Source: Gemmatimonadota bacterium
Lineage (GTDB): Bacteria > Gemmatimonadota > Gemmatimonadetes > Gemmatimonadales > Gemmatimonadaceae
Direction of reading: 5' to 3'
Assembly (NCBI GenBank): GCA_016871855.1
Contig: VHBQ01000023.1
Location: 1 to 43,595 of the forward strand
Length of the DNA: 43,595 nt
Part shown: in pieces, positions 11,276-19,392 of the stretch
How the letters are laid out: each line of letters opens with the position of its first letter
Numbering within the stretch: the stretch's first letter is position 1
Made by a program: the position numbers and the translations under genes
Notes under the pieces: model-generated
What the model saw: the letters and a program-made list of their open reading frames with translations, nothing else
The model's database searches: none
What the model was told of the DNA's origin: nothing

Positions 11276-12226
11276 GTGCCTGTTCCCGTGACCTCAGTGG
11301 ACGTCTCCGTCCTTGTTCCCTCCAAGGACGAGGCCGAGAACCTCCCGCTCTTTCTCGAGCAGTGCGCGCAGACCTTCGCCGGCCGCTCCGAGCGGTACGA
11401 AGTCGTCGTCATTGACGACGGCTCCACCGATGGATCGTGGGCGCTGCTCGACTCACTGCGCGCGCGCCATCCGTTCCTGCGCGCGGTCCGGCACCGCGCG
11501 CGCCGCGGCATCGCCGATGCGCTGCGCACCGGGTATCTCCACGCGCGGGGCGGCGTGCTCGTCTTCTACCCAGCCGACCTGCAGTTCAAGCCCGAGGACA
11601 TTCCGCGGCTCGTTGCGCCGATCCTCGCCGGCGAAAGCGACATGGTCACCGGTTTCAAGCAAGGGAAGTACGAAAAGGCTTTCGTCTCGCGCATCTACAA
11701 CGCGCTGAGCCGAGCACTCTTCGACGTGCGCGTGAAGGACCTCAACAACGTGAAGGCCTACCGCCGCGAGATCATGGATGCGCAGCCGTCGCGCCCGGAC
11801 TGGCACCGGTACATGATCGTGCTCGCTACACAGCAAGGATTCACGGTCACGGAGATTCCCGTGCCGCTGTATCCGCGGCACGCGGGACGGTCGAAGTTCG
11901 GCATCGGGCGCATTCCGGTCGGCGTGCTCGACATGCTCTCGGTCTGGTTCGAGCTGCGATTCGGCCAGAAGCCGCTGCTCGCCTTCGGAATGCTCGGCGT
12001 CGTGCTCTTCGGCGCCGGGTTCCTTGCCGGACTCGTTGCCCTCTACCTCCTGTTCACGGAAAACGTCGGGGTGCGCGCGGTGTGGACGGTGATCCAGACC
12101 TGCCTGATCCTCGGCGGCATCTTCTTCGCCACCGGGCTGCTCGGCGAACAGATCGCCGTGCAGCGCGCCGAACTGCGCGAGCTGCGTCGGCGCCTTGACG
12201 AAACCTCTCAGCCCCCCGGGGAGTGA
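11276..12226 (+). CDS. GT2 glycosyltransferase with two C-terminal membrane helices
   Basis: A 316-residue GT-A enzyme of the polyprenyl-phosphate sugar transferase type (GtrB/CsbB/ArnC-like): it probably moves a sugar from an NDP donor to undecaprenyl phosphate at the inner face of the membrane. The catalytic domain occupies about 1-225, with VSVLVPSKDEAENL, the DDG motif at 47-49, a YPADLQ acceptor-side motif (D101) and RHAGRSKFG. Two TM helices follow at about 233-260 and 268-291, then a short charged tail. GTG at 11276 is chosen because the protein starts there directly before the GT-A fold. A 71-nt gap separates it from rpoN, so it may begin a new transcription unit. It overlaps the next gene by GTGA. 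Confidence 0.85.
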   Translation: MPVPVTSVDVSVLVPSKDEAENLPLFLEQCAQTFAGRSERYEVVVIDDGSTDGSWALLDSLRARHPFLRAVRHRARRGIADALRTGYLHARGGVLVFYPADLQFKPEDIPRLVAPILAGESDMVTGFKQGKYEKAFVSRIYNALSRALFDVRVKDLNNVKAYRREIMDAQPSRPDWHRYMIVLATQQGFTVTEIPVPLYPRHAGRSKFGIGRIPVGVLDMLSVWFELRFGQKPLLAFGMLGVVLFGAGFLAGLVALYLLFTENVGVRAVWTVIQTCLILGGIFFATGLLGEQIAVQRAELRELRRRLDETSQPPGE

Positions 12227-13392
12227 GCAGACCGCCCCTGCGGGTGCTCTTCGTCACGCACGCGTTCCCACGGCAGTCCGGGGACGCGGCAGGGGCGTTT
12301 GTCCTTGCGCTGGCCCGCGCGCTGAAGGGCGAGGGGGTCGAGGTCCGCGTGCTTGCCCCCAGCGCTCCAGGACTCGCCGACGCAGAGACGATCGACGCCG
12401 TGCGAGTGGTGCGCTACCGCTACGCGCCGCGTGCGTGGGAAACCCTCGCATACACCGGGACGATGGCCGAGCAGGTGGCGTCGTCGCTCCGCGCCAAGCT
12501 TGCGCTCGCGATGATGATCTGGCGTGGACGACGCGCCGCGCGGCATCACGTGCGCTCCTGGCGGCCGCACCTCGTGCACGCCCACTGGTGGTTCCCCTCG
12601 GGGATGCAAGCGGGTGGGCATGACGTCCCGATGATCGTCACTATGCACGGCTCGGATGTGCGCCTGATGCGCACGGTCCAGGCGCGCGCGATCTTCGGGC
12701 GTGTCGCCGAGCAGTCCGCGGCGCTCTTCGCCGTTTCGTCCTGGCTCGCGCGGCAGGCCAGCGCCGCCTTGAATGGCCGGCCGGTAGGGACCGCGCCGAT
12801 GCCCGCCGCCACGGTGCTCTTCACGCCGCCTCCCCCCGACGCGCATGACCGCGGGCGGATGCTGTTCGTCGGGCGCCTCAACGCGCAGAAGGGACTTGAT
12901 GACGTGCTGCAGGCGCTGAGCCAATCGCGGAAGCCCTGGACACTCGACGTCGTCGGCGATGGCCCGGATCGCGACGCGCTGCAGGCGCGGGCCTCGGCGC
13001 TCGGCGTCGCCGAACGCGTGCAGTGGCTCGGGCACCTGCCGCACCACGATCTGCCGGCGCTCTACGCGCGGAGCGCCGCGCTCGTGATCCCGTCCACCGA
13101 CGAAGGGCTCGGACTCGTCGGCGTCGAAGCCGCGCTGTGCGAGACACCCGCCGTGGCCTACGCGAGCGGCGGTCTCACCGACGTCGTGCGCGACGGTGCG
13201 ACGGGTTGGCTTGTCCCGCCCGGCGACGTCGCCGCGCTGGCCCACGCAATTGACGGCGTCGTCGAACGCCCGACCAAGGCCCGTGCGCTCGGCGCCGCGG
13301 CGCGCGTTCGCGCGCTGGCTGTGTTCTCGCCCGAAGCGGTCGGCGCGCGTTACCGCGAGGCGTACGACGCCGCGCTCGGCGGGCGCGCGTGA
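12223..13392 (+). CDS. GT4-family glycosyltransferase
   Basis: A 389-residue GT-B enzyme transferring a sugar with retention from a nucleotide donor to an unknown acceptor. The N-terminal half has FVTHAFPRQSGDAAGAFV and a VHAHWWFPSG motif. The C-terminal donor-binding half starts about residue 208 with MLFVGRLNAQKGLDDVL, followed by VVGDGPDRDAL and the E-x7-E motif (DEGLGLVGVEAAL). There are no TM helices, so it is cytoplasmic or peripheral. The GTG start overlaps the preceding gene and its stop overlaps the next, indicating co-translation within the glycan cluster. The sugar specificity cannot be read from the sequence. Confidence 0.9.
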   Translation: MSRPPLRVLFVTHAFPRQSGDAAGAFVLALARALKGEGVEVRVLAPSAPGLADAETIDAVRVVRYRYAPRAWETLAYTGTMAEQVASSLRAKLALAMMIWRGRRAARHHVRSWRPHLVHAHWWFPSGMQAGGHDVPMIVTMHGSDVRLMRTVQARAIFGRVAEQSAALFAVSSWLARQASAALNGRPVGTAPMPAATVLFTPPPPDAHDRGRMLFVGRLNAQKGLDDVLQALSQSRKPWTLDVVGDGPDRDALQARASALGVAERVQWLGHLPHHDLPALYARSAALVIPSTDEGLGLVGVEAALCETPAVAYASGGLTDVVRDGATGWLVPPGDVAALAHAIDGVVERPTKARALGAAARVRALAVFSPEAVGARYREAYDAALGGRA

Positions 13393-14315
13393 TGCGCCGG
13401 GTGATTCGCCACGCCCTGCAGGCCGTGCTGCTCGGCTTCGTCGGCTGGTACTTGTACGTCCACTGGAGCGACTACGAACGCGTCTTCCAGGTGGCTCGCC
13501 CGCAGTGGTGGGCTCTCCTGCTGTCGTGCGTCCTCGTCCTCGTCGCCTACGTGGTGCTCATCCAGACGTGGCGTCAGGTCGTCGAGGCATGGGGCGAGCG
13601 GCTCGACTTCGCCGGCGCCGCGCGCATCTGGTTCGTCAGCAACCTCGGCAAGTACGTGCCGGGGAAGGTGTGGGCGATTGCCGCCATGGGCGCGCTCGCC
13701 CAAGAGCGGGGCGTTTCACCCGCCGCCGCCGTCGGCTCGTCGCTCGTCGTGCAGCTGGTGAACCTGATCACGGGATTCGCCGTCTTCTTCATTGCGGGGG
13801 CGCGCGCCGTGGAGGTGCCGGCGGCCGCAATCGGCGGCGTCGTGCTGCTCGCGCTCGCCACGATCGCCGCGCCGTCGCTGCTGCCGTGGTGCGTGCGCGG
13901 CATCAACCGTCTCGCCGGCAGGGAGTTCGCCGTGCCGCACCTGCCGACCCGCGCGATCTACTGGGCCGCAGGGGGCACAACACTCGCCTGGGCGCTCTAT
14001 GGCGTGGCCTTCGAGTTCTTCGCCATCGGAGTCTCCGGCGGGGCGGTCGGCGGTTCGCTCGGCGACTGGACGGCGGTTTTTGTTGGGCCATATCTGCTAG
14101 GTTTCATCGCGGTCTTCGCGCCGGGTGGCATCGGGGTCCGCGAGGTGGCAATGGCCGAGGCGCTGCAGCGGAGCGGCCTCGCCATCGGCGCGACGTCGGC
14201 GCTGCTCGTCGCGGCGTCGCGCGTCTGGCTCACGCTCCTCGAAATCGTCCCAGGTGTCGTGCTGCTGCTAATGCGGCCCCCCGCACGCTCTTCCTCGACT
14301 TCCTCCCATCGCTAG
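13392..14315 (+). CDS. Flippase-like membrane protein, LPG_synthase_TM (UPF0104/AglD C-terminal) family
   Basis: A 307-residue polytopic membrane protein with about eight hydrophobic segments. Family motifs are NLGKYVPGKVW (around residue 78) and PGGIGVRE in the C-terminal third. Relatives are the membrane part of lysylphosphatidylglycerol synthase, where it acts as a lipid flippase, and stand-alone proteins in glycan clusters. Here it sits between glycosyltransferase genes, so a role in flipping a polyprenyl-linked sugar or glycolipid is inferred. The start may be ATG 13392 (TGATG overlap) or GTG 13389; both give the same protein apart from one residue. Confidence 0.85.
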   Translation: MRRVIRHALQAVLLGFVGWYLYVHWSDYERVFQVARPQWWALLLSCVLVLVAYVVLIQTWRQVVEAWGERLDFAGAARIWFVSNLGKYVPGKVWAIAAMGALAQERGVSPAAAVGSSLVVQLVNLITGFAVFFIAGARAVEVPAAAIGGVVLLALATIAAPSLLPWCVRGINRLAGREFAVPHLPTRAIYWAAGGTTLAWALYGVAFEFFAIGVSGGAVGGSLGDWTAVFVGPYLLGFIAVFAPGGIGVREVAMAEALQRSGLAIGATSALLVAASRVWLTLLEIVPGVVLLLMRPPARSSSTSSHR

Positions 14316-16703
14316 ATGACCACGCCCGACCTCGCGCCAGCGAACACTGAACCGCCGCGCGGCGCCCTCTGGGCCGCTCTCGCCTGCGCGCTCGCCGCGC
14401 TGGCGCTCGGCTATCCGGCGCTCGGCGGCCAGTTCCTCGTGAACCCGATGAGCGACCAGTACATCGCCGGGTTCGCGTTCCGCGACTTCGCCGTTGAGCA
14501 GTGGAGGGCCACCGGCGCCATCCCGCTGTGGAATCCCTACCTATTCGGCGGGATGCCATTCGTCGCGGCGATGCACGGCGACATCTTCTATCCCACGTTT
14601 TGGCTCCGCCTCCTGCTCGGCACCGATACGGGGATGACGTGGGGGTTCATCAGCCATCTCTGGCTGGCGGGGTTCGGCACCTATCTGTTCCTGCGCGCAG
14701 CGGGCCTCGGCTTCGCCAGCGCGCTGGTCGGCGCGCTCGCGTACCAGCTGGGCGGCCCGATCGCCGCGTATGCGTCGCCCGGGCATGACGGCAAGCTCTT
14801 CGTGAGCGCGCTGCTGCCGTTCACGCTGCTGCTGCTCACCCGCGGCATTCGCGACAACCGCCACTGGGCGTGGGGAGCGCTGGCCATCGTCATCGGGCTC
14901 GCCGTGCTCTCGCCGCACCCGCAGCTCCTGCAATACCACCTGCTCGTCGCCGGGGCGTGGGCCCTGATGCTCGCATTTGGCACCGCGGGGTTGGATCGCC
15001 CCACCGCCTTCAAGCGGCTCGGTTTCGCCCTCGGGGCGGTGCTGCTCGGCTGCGCCATCGGCACCATCCAGTACCTGCCGCTCGCCGAGTACACGCCGTG
15101 GTCTCCACGCGCCGGTGGCCGCGACTACGCGTACGCCACCTCGTACTCGTGGCCGATCGAGGAACTGATCAACGTCTATCTGCCGCAGTTCTCGGGCATT
15201 CTCGACAACTACTGGGGCCGCAACGGCATTCACCTGCACAGCGAGTATCTCGGTGCCGCGGTGCTGATGCTCGTCCCGCTGGCGTTCATGACTGGCGGGG
15301 AGGCGCGGCGCGGATTCCGTCGGTTCTGGGTTGGCGTCGGCATCGTCTCGCTTCTCTGGGCGCTGGGCGGCTCCACGCCATTCTTCCAGCTGGTCTACGC
15401 AGTGGTCCCGGGAACGAAGTTCTTCCGCGCGCCGAGCACCATGATGTTCGTCTTCGCGTTCGCCATCGCGGTGCTCGCCGCGCTCGGCGCGGAGCGGCTG
15501 TTCGCCGGCAAGGTCACGGCGCGCTACGCCTACGGCTGGATTATCGCCGGCGCCGCGGTGGCGCTGCTCGCGACGGCGGGGATGTTCACCGGCCTCGCCA
15601 AGGGCCTAGTCATTGACCCAAGCCTCATTGATCGCGTCGAGGCGAATGCCGGCGCGGTGACCGTCGGCGCCTGGCGCTCGTTCCTGTTCGTTGCGCTCGC
15701 CGCCGGCATGATCATCGCGCTCGCACGAGGCCTGAGCACCGCGCGGCAAGTCGCCATCGCTCTACCGGTCCTTCTCGCCGCCGACCTCTGGAGTATCGAG
15801 CGGAGGTACTGGATGTTCTCGCCGCCCGCCGCACAGCTCTTCGCGAGCGACGCCACGATCGACTATCTCAAGCAACTCAAGGAGCCGACGCGCGTCGCGG
15901 TGATCCCGGTGCCCGACGGCAATCCCGTCGCGCCCCACGATCCGCAGCTGCAGGGCGACGGCCTGATGGTGCACGAGATCCGGTCGGTCACGGGCTACCA
16001 CGGCAACGAGCTGGGCCGCTACCAGCAGCTCGGCGGAAAGGACGAGGGGTACAGCGCGCGCCTCAATCCCTCGTTCTGGCAGTTGATGAACGTTGGCTAC
16101 ATGCTCACCAACACCGACACGCTGCCCATCGACGGCGCGGTGCGCGTCGCTGGTCCCGTGACGAATGCGGCGGGGACGCGCGTGGCGCTGTACAAGCTCC
16201 CTGGTGAGCATCCGTTCGCCTGGGTGGCGCCGGCCATCGCGAAGTACCCCGACGATGTCGTCCTCCAGGCCGCGCGGATGCCGAACTTCGCGACGTATCA
16301 AGTCGCGATCATGGACACGGCCGAGGCGGTGCAGGGCGTCACGCTTACGTCGCTGCCTGACCCATCGCCGATCACGGTGGCGACCACGTCATATCGGCCG
16401 GGCGCGTTCACCCTGAAGCTGAGCGCGCCGGCGCCGGCGGGCTCGGCCCTGGTGGCGTCGGAGATCTACTATCCGGGGTGGACAGCGACCGTCGACGGCA
16501 AGCCGGCAGAGGTGTACCGTACAAATTACGTCCTGATGGGCGTCCCACTGCCGACCGGGGCCACGACGGCGGAGTTCACGTTCGCCAACGCCACCTATCC
16601 GAAGGGGCGTCGCATCACATACATCGCTGTCCTACTGAGCCTGCTGCTCATCGCCGCCGGATTCGCCGTGGACCGCCGCACCCGACAGAATACCCATGGC
16701 TGA
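14316..16703 (+). CDS. YfhO-family membrane protein (GT-C-like)
   Basis: A 795-residue membrane protein with at least a dozen hydrophobic segments. The first extracytoplasmic loop contains SDQYIAGFAFRDF and PLWNPYLFGGMPF, typical of the YfhO family, whose acidic first-loop residues resemble GT-C transferases. A soluble region (about 520-765) precedes a final TM helix (about 770-790). In Bacillus, YfhO acts with the two-TM GT2 enzyme CsbB to decorate a surface polymer from an undecaprenyl-phosphate sugar. The presence of a CsbB-like GT2 gene in this cluster supports a similar role with LPS or another glycan as acceptor; this is inference. ATG 14316 follows the preceding stop directly, and the end overlaps the next gene by 8 nt. 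Confidence 0.85.
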   Translation: MTTPDLAPANTEPPRGALWAALACALAALALGYPALGGQFLVNPMSDQYIAGFAFRDFAVEQWRATGAIPLWNPYLFGGMPFVAAMHGDIFYPTFWLRLLLGTDTGMTWGFISHLWLAGFGTYLFLRAAGLGFASALVGALAYQLGGPIAAYASPGHDGKLFVSALLPFTLLLLTRGIRDNRHWAWGALAIVIGLAVLSPHPQLLQYHLLVAGAWALMLAFGTAGLDRPTAFKRLGFALGAVLLGCAIGTIQYLPLAEYTPWSPRAGGRDYAYATSYSWPIEELINVYLPQFSGILDNYWGRNGIHLHSEYLGAAVLMLVPLAFMTGGEARRGFRRFWVGVGIVSLLWALGGSTPFFQLVYAVVPGTKFFRAPSTMMFVFAFAIAVLAALGAERLFAGKVTARYAYGWIIAGAAVALLATAGMFTGLAKGLVIDPSLIDRVEANAGAVTVGAWRSFLFVALAAGMIIALARGLSTARQVAIALPVLLAADLWSIERRYWMFSPPAAQLFASDATIDYLKQLKEPTRVAVIPVPDGNPVAPHDPQLQGDGLMVHEIRSVTGYHGNELGRYQQLGGKDEGYSARLNPSFWQLMNVGYMLTNTDTLPIDGAVRVAGPVTNAAGTRVALYKLPGEHPFAWVAPAIAKYPDDVVLQAARMPNFATYQVAIMDTAEAVQGVTLTSLPDPSPITVATTSYRPGAFTLKLSAPAPAGSALVASEIYYPGWTATVDGKPAEVYRTNYVLMGVPLPTGATTAEFTFANATYPKGRRITYIAVLLSLLLIAAGFAVDRRTRQNTHG

Positions 16704-17418
16704 CAAGGCCCTCATCATCGTCCCCACGTACAACGAGCGCGAGAACATCCCCTCGTTGGTTGATCAGGCGCTCGAGAAGGACCCGCGCCTCGAGATGCTC
16801 GTCGTGGACGACAACTCGCCGGACAAGACCGGCGATCTCGTAGAGGAGATCGGGCGGTCCAATCCGCGCGTTCACCTGCTGCGCCGACCGGGGAAGATGG
16901 GGCTGGGCACCGCCTACCTCGACGGATTCCGGTGGGCCCTGGCCAGGGACTATGAGTACATCTTTGAGATGGACGCGGACTTCTCGCATGACCCGCGGCA
17001 CCTGCCGGAGTTCCTGGCGGCCGCGCAGGACGTGGACTTCGTGCTCGGTTCGCGCTATCTCGACGGCCGCGTGACGGTCGTCAACTGGCCGATGAAGCGC
17101 CTGCTGCTCAGCTACTTCGCCAACATCTACGCCCGCGTCGTCACCGGCATGCGCCTGTGGGACGGAACGGGCGGGTTCAAGTGCTTTCACCGGCGCGTGC
17201 TGGCGGCCCTCGACCTCGACAAGGTCCGGTCGAACGGCTACGCGTTCCAGATTGAGATGTCCTTCCGCGCGTTCCACAAGGGATTCCGCGGCCGGGAGAT
17301 CCCGATCGTCTTCACCGACCGTACGGTCGGGGACAGCAAGATGAGCGGCCACATCGTCCGCGAGGCGGTCTTCATGGTCTGGCGGCTCCGCTGGTGGCAG
17401 CTGACGGGGCGCCTATGA
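16696..17418 (+). CDS. Polyprenol-phosphate mannosyltransferase (DPM1-like GT2)
   Basis: A 240-residue GT2 enzyme lacking TM helices, like eukaryotic Dpm1 and the soluble domain of mycobacterial Ppm1. It probably forms polyprenyl-phosphate-mannose (or another hexose). Motifs are IIVPTYNERENIPSLV, DDNSPDKTG (D38-D39), GKMGLGTAY, DAD at 93-95 and the QIEMSFRAFHKGFRGREIPIVFTDR block characteristic of this subfamily. It would give the cluster a second polyprenyl-linked sugar donor beside the two-TM GT2 at 11276. The gene overlaps the YfhO gene and ends in an ATGA overlap with dapF. Confidence 0.9.
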   Translation: MADKALIIVPTYNERENIPSLVDQALEKDPRLEMLVVDDNSPDKTGDLVEEIGRSNPRVHLLRRPGKMGLGTAYLDGFRWALARDYEYIFEMDADFSHDPRHLPEFLAAAQDVDFVLGSRYLDGRVTVVNWPMKRLLLSYFANIYARVVTGMRLWDGTGGFKCFHRRVLAALDLDKVRSNGYAFQIEMSFRAFHKGFRGREIPIVFTDRTVGDSKMSGHIVREAVFMVWRLRWWQLTGRL

Positions 17419-18251
17419 CCATTCCCAGCGGCCATCCGTTCTTCAAGATGTCGGGGTCGGGGAACGACTTCATCTTCTTCGATGCCCGCTCAGACACCGG
17501 CCTCACGCACGAGTTCGCCACCCCGGAGGCTGTCAGGCGCCTGTGCGCCCCCGGGACCGGTATCGGGGCAGACGGCGTGGTGTTTTTGCAAAGCGATACA
17601 TATCAAGCCTTTAGGATACGCTACTTCAACCGTGACGGTAGCCTCGGCGAGCTGTGCGGGAACGCCTCGCTTTGCAGCGTCCGCCTCGCCCGCGAGCTCG
17701 GGATCATCGGTGATGGCACCTGCCACTTTGAGACCGACGCCGGTGCAATGACCGGCCACTTTCGCGACGGCCGCCCAGAAATTGACCTCCCGGCCGTGCA
17801 TGATCTCCGGCCGGAGACGGAGTTCGATCGGCAGCTCGGTGAGCAGCGCATCGGGTTCGCGAATACCGGGGTGCCGCACCTCGTGATCTTGGTGGACGCC
17901 GTCGGCAACGTGGATGTCGTGGGGCGCGGGCGCCCGCTCCGGATGGACCAGCGCCTCAAGCATGGAGCCAACGTCAATTTCGTCGCCGCCAGCGGGGCAG
18001 GGCCCGACGAGTTCCTGATCCGGACCTATGAGCGCGGAGTCGAGGCGGAGACGCTCGCCTGTGGCACCGGGGCCGTCGCAAGTGCGGCGCTGCTTCATTC
18101 CTGGGGGCTGGCCGGACGGGTCATCAACCTCCGCACGAAGTCCGATCGGACCCTAACCGTGACGCTGCGGAAGAAGGCCGATGGTCACCTCTGGCCGACG
18201 TTGAGCGGAGAGGCCCGGGTGGTCTACCAGGGCCGAACGGCCGAGTTGTAA
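17415..18251 (+). CDS. dapF: Diaminopimelate epimerase with variant active-site loop
   Basis: DapF interconverts LL- and meso-diaminopimelate for lysine and peptidoglycan synthesis using two cysteines. The 278-residue protein has KMSGSGNDFIFFD at the start, GIGADGVVF, the first catalytic Cys C81 in ELCGNASLC and the second, C216, in ACGTGAVAS. The first loop is usually CGNGxRC; here the second Gly is Ala and the Arg is Leu. The catalytic residues are kept, so activity is expected. The start ATG 17415 overlaps the preceding stop. A patch around 17580-17635 is noticeably AT-richer than its surroundings. A terminator hairpin follows at 18300. Confidence 0.93.
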   Translation: MTIPSGHPFFKMSGSGNDFIFFDARSDTGLTHEFATPEAVRRLCAPGTGIGADGVVFLQSDTYQAFRIRYFNRDGSLGELCGNASLCSVRLARELGIIGDGTCHFETDAGAMTGHFRDGRPEIDLPAVHDLRPETEFDRQLGEQRIGFANTGVPHLVILVDAVGNVDVVGRGRPLRMDQRLKHGANVNFVAASGAGPDEFLIRTYERGVEAETLACGTGAVASAALLHSWGLAGRVINLRTKSDRTLTVTLRKKADGHLWPTLSGEARVVYQGRTAEL

Positions 18252-18299
18252 CCCCGGCCGGCTCCACCAGAGGGCCTCTGAGGCCCGACTTGAGACTCG

Positions 18300-18330
18300 G
18301 GGCGGGCACCATCGGTGCTCGCCCTTTCTC
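18300..18330 (+). terminator. Terminator hairpin after dapF
   Basis: GGGCGGGCACC (18300-18310) pairs with GGTGCTCGCCC (18314-18324) across an ATC loop with one wobble pair, and is followed by TTTCTC. It stands 49 nt after the dapF stop and fits a factor-independent terminator with a short U-tract for the glycan-dapF operon. Confidence 0.65.
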
Positions 18331-18393
18331 GTGTGGTGCATCCCAGCGACACCAAGGCAACAGCAAGCGTCCAAGTTCCGTTGGCTGCAGGGG

Positions 18394-18427
18394 ATGGGCT
18401 AATCCACCCCCAAATGGGTTATCCACC
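18394..18427 (+). repeat. Pair of direct repeats with DnaA-box-like ends
   Basis: ATGGGCTAATCCACC (18394-18408) and ATGGGTTATCCACC (18414-18427) lie 20 bp apart, about two helical turns. TTATCCACC matches the DnaA box TTATCCACA at 8 of 9 positions. Both abut the AT-rich segment at 18431-18457. They may bind a protein; which one is not known. Confidence 0.45.
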
Positions 18428-18440
18428 TTCGATAGTTTAC

Positions 18441-18454
18441 ATAATACATATTAT
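18441..18454. repeat. AT-rich palindrome
   Basis: ATAATA and TATTAT flank a central CA in a segment (18431-18457) that is about four-fifths A+T, exceptional in this GC-rich window. The minus strand reads TATAAT across 18455-18450, so it could contain a -10 element, but no good -35 accompanies it. Confidence 0.4.
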
Positions 18455-18509
18455 AGGTACAGGTGACGACAGAGAATGACAGAAAGCGACCACTTTCCAA
18501 GGCATGCAA

Positions 18510-18574
18510 ACGGGCGCGAGGCCAATGCCCCACGCCCGTTCAAGCTGTTTCTGAGGTCCGCTGATTCGGACCTG
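18510..18574 (-). terminator. Possible terminator hairpins for the TPR gene
   Basis: Two inverted repeats follow the TPR gene on the minus strand: AGGTCCG/CGGACCT with a 6-nt loop (about 18555-18574), then ACGGGCG/CGCCCGT (about 18512-18541) followed by TTTGC. The second has a long loop and a weak U-tract, so the call is tentative. Confidence 0.35.
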
Positions 18575-18584
18575 TAAACCTGCC

Positions 18585-19238
18585 CTACGGCTTCGCGGTC
18601 GTCGCAGTAAGCTCGCCCACGCGGATCCTGGCTTCGCTCGCCATCGGTGAATCCGGCTTGGCCGCCAGCTCCGTCCAGAGCTTCGCCGCCTCGGCCCGCT
18701 TGCCGGCCGCGGCGAGCGCCCGCGCCGCCTCACCCTTCAGGTAGTCCTTCTCCCCCGAAAGCTCGGCCTTCTCGACCGCCTTGAGGTAGTGCTCGCCGGC
18801 CAGGTCGAACTTCTGCTCCCCTTCATACCCAGCGGCGCGCAGCGCCTCGACCCCAGCCTGGAAGGCGCGAGGCGCCGAAGCGTCGTCCAGTACCTTGCGG
18901 CCGTCGGCGAACTTCCCTTCGTCGTACTTCGCCTGCGCGTAGAGCAGCGCGGCCTGGATCCCGCCGGACGTGCCGTTGTAGCGCTGCGAGACCTTTGCGA
19001 GCGCCGTCGGCGCCCCGGTGTCGCGCTGGGCCACGAGGTTCATGGCGTCGAAGAAGGCCCTTTCCGCCTGCGTTTCGCGCCGCGCGTCGTTCGCGCGCCA
19101 AATGAAAGCCCCGCCCACCACCACCGCCACGACGATCGCCGTGGCCGTGATCTGCTTCTTGTAGAGCTGGACAGTGTCGAGCAGCGATTCGGAATCGCCC
19201 GTGATCAGCGGACGCGCCGCGTCCCCGGTCTTCGTCAT
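18585..19238 (-). CDS. TPR-containing inner-membrane protein, YfgM-like
   Basis: A 217-residue protein with one TM helix at about 31-50 (ITATAIVVAVVVGGAFIW) preceded by a short cytoplasmic segment, then a periplasmic region of TPR-like helices (ALLYAQAKYDEGKF, AGEHYLKAVEKAE, AARALAAAGKRAEAAKLWTEL). Topology and size match YfgM, a partner of the PpiD chaperone at the SecYEG exit, but the sequence resemblance is only general. ATG 19238 is preferred over an upstream in-frame ATG at 19286, because the extra 16 residues are Arg/His-rich leader-like sequence with a hairpin in its DNA. It is divergent to the TetR-exporter operon. Confidence 0.7.
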   Translation of the reverse strand: MTKTGDAARPLITGDSESLLDTVQLYKKQITATAIVVAVVVGGAFIWRANDARRETQAERAFFDAMNLVAQRDTGAPTALAKVSQRYNGTSGGIQAALLYAQAKYDEGKFADGRKVLDDASAPRAFQAGVEALRAAGYEGEQKFDLAGEHYLKAVEKAELSGEKDYLKGEAARALAAAGKRAEAAKLWTELAAKPDSPMASEARIRVGELTATTAKP

Positions 19239-19265
19239 CGTACAGGGTCGTTGTTGGTTTCGACG

Positions 19266-19284
19266 GTGCGCCCTCGTGGCGCAC
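19266..19284 (-). promoter_or_regulatory. Hairpin in the leader of the TPR gene
   Basis: GTGCGCC (19266-19272) and GGCGCAC (19278-19284) form a 7-bp perfect stem with a 5-nt loop, 28 nt upstream of the ATG at 19238. It may be an operator or an RNA structure; no ligand can be named. Confidence 0.3.
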
Positions 19285-19363
19285 AACCTGTGAATAGTAA
19301 TGGGGTTGCGGGAGTTCAGGTACCCGTCACGAGGGCCGAGGCACCGGCACGAGCCGGGCGATC

Positions 19364-19392
19364 TTGACGAATCAGGCGATCAGCCGTATTCA
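19364..19392 (+). promoter_or_regulatory. Probable promoter of the TetR-exporter operon
   Basis: TTGACG (19364-19369) and TATTCA (19387-19392) are 17 nt apart. The -35 is strong and the -10 weak. Transcription would start close to the ATG at 19402, leaving almost no leader. The -10 overlaps the palindromic operator. Confidence 0.45.

Larger units (their letters stand above)
18252..18584. other. Gene-free stretch between convergent genes
   Basis: No convincing reading frame is seen in these 333 bp. The stretch contains a terminator hairpin for dapF (18300-18330), two direct repeats (18394-18427), an AT-rich palindrome (18441-18454) and inverted repeats that could end transcription of the minus-strand TPR gene (about 18510-18574). 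It is the largest non-coding interval of the window. Confidence 0.7.

Noticed and set aside
18391-18460. Chromosomal origin of replication
   Set aside because: Two DnaA-box-like sites and an AT-rich block are present, but there are no dnaA, dnaN, gyr or rpmH genes nearby and too few boxes for an oriC.
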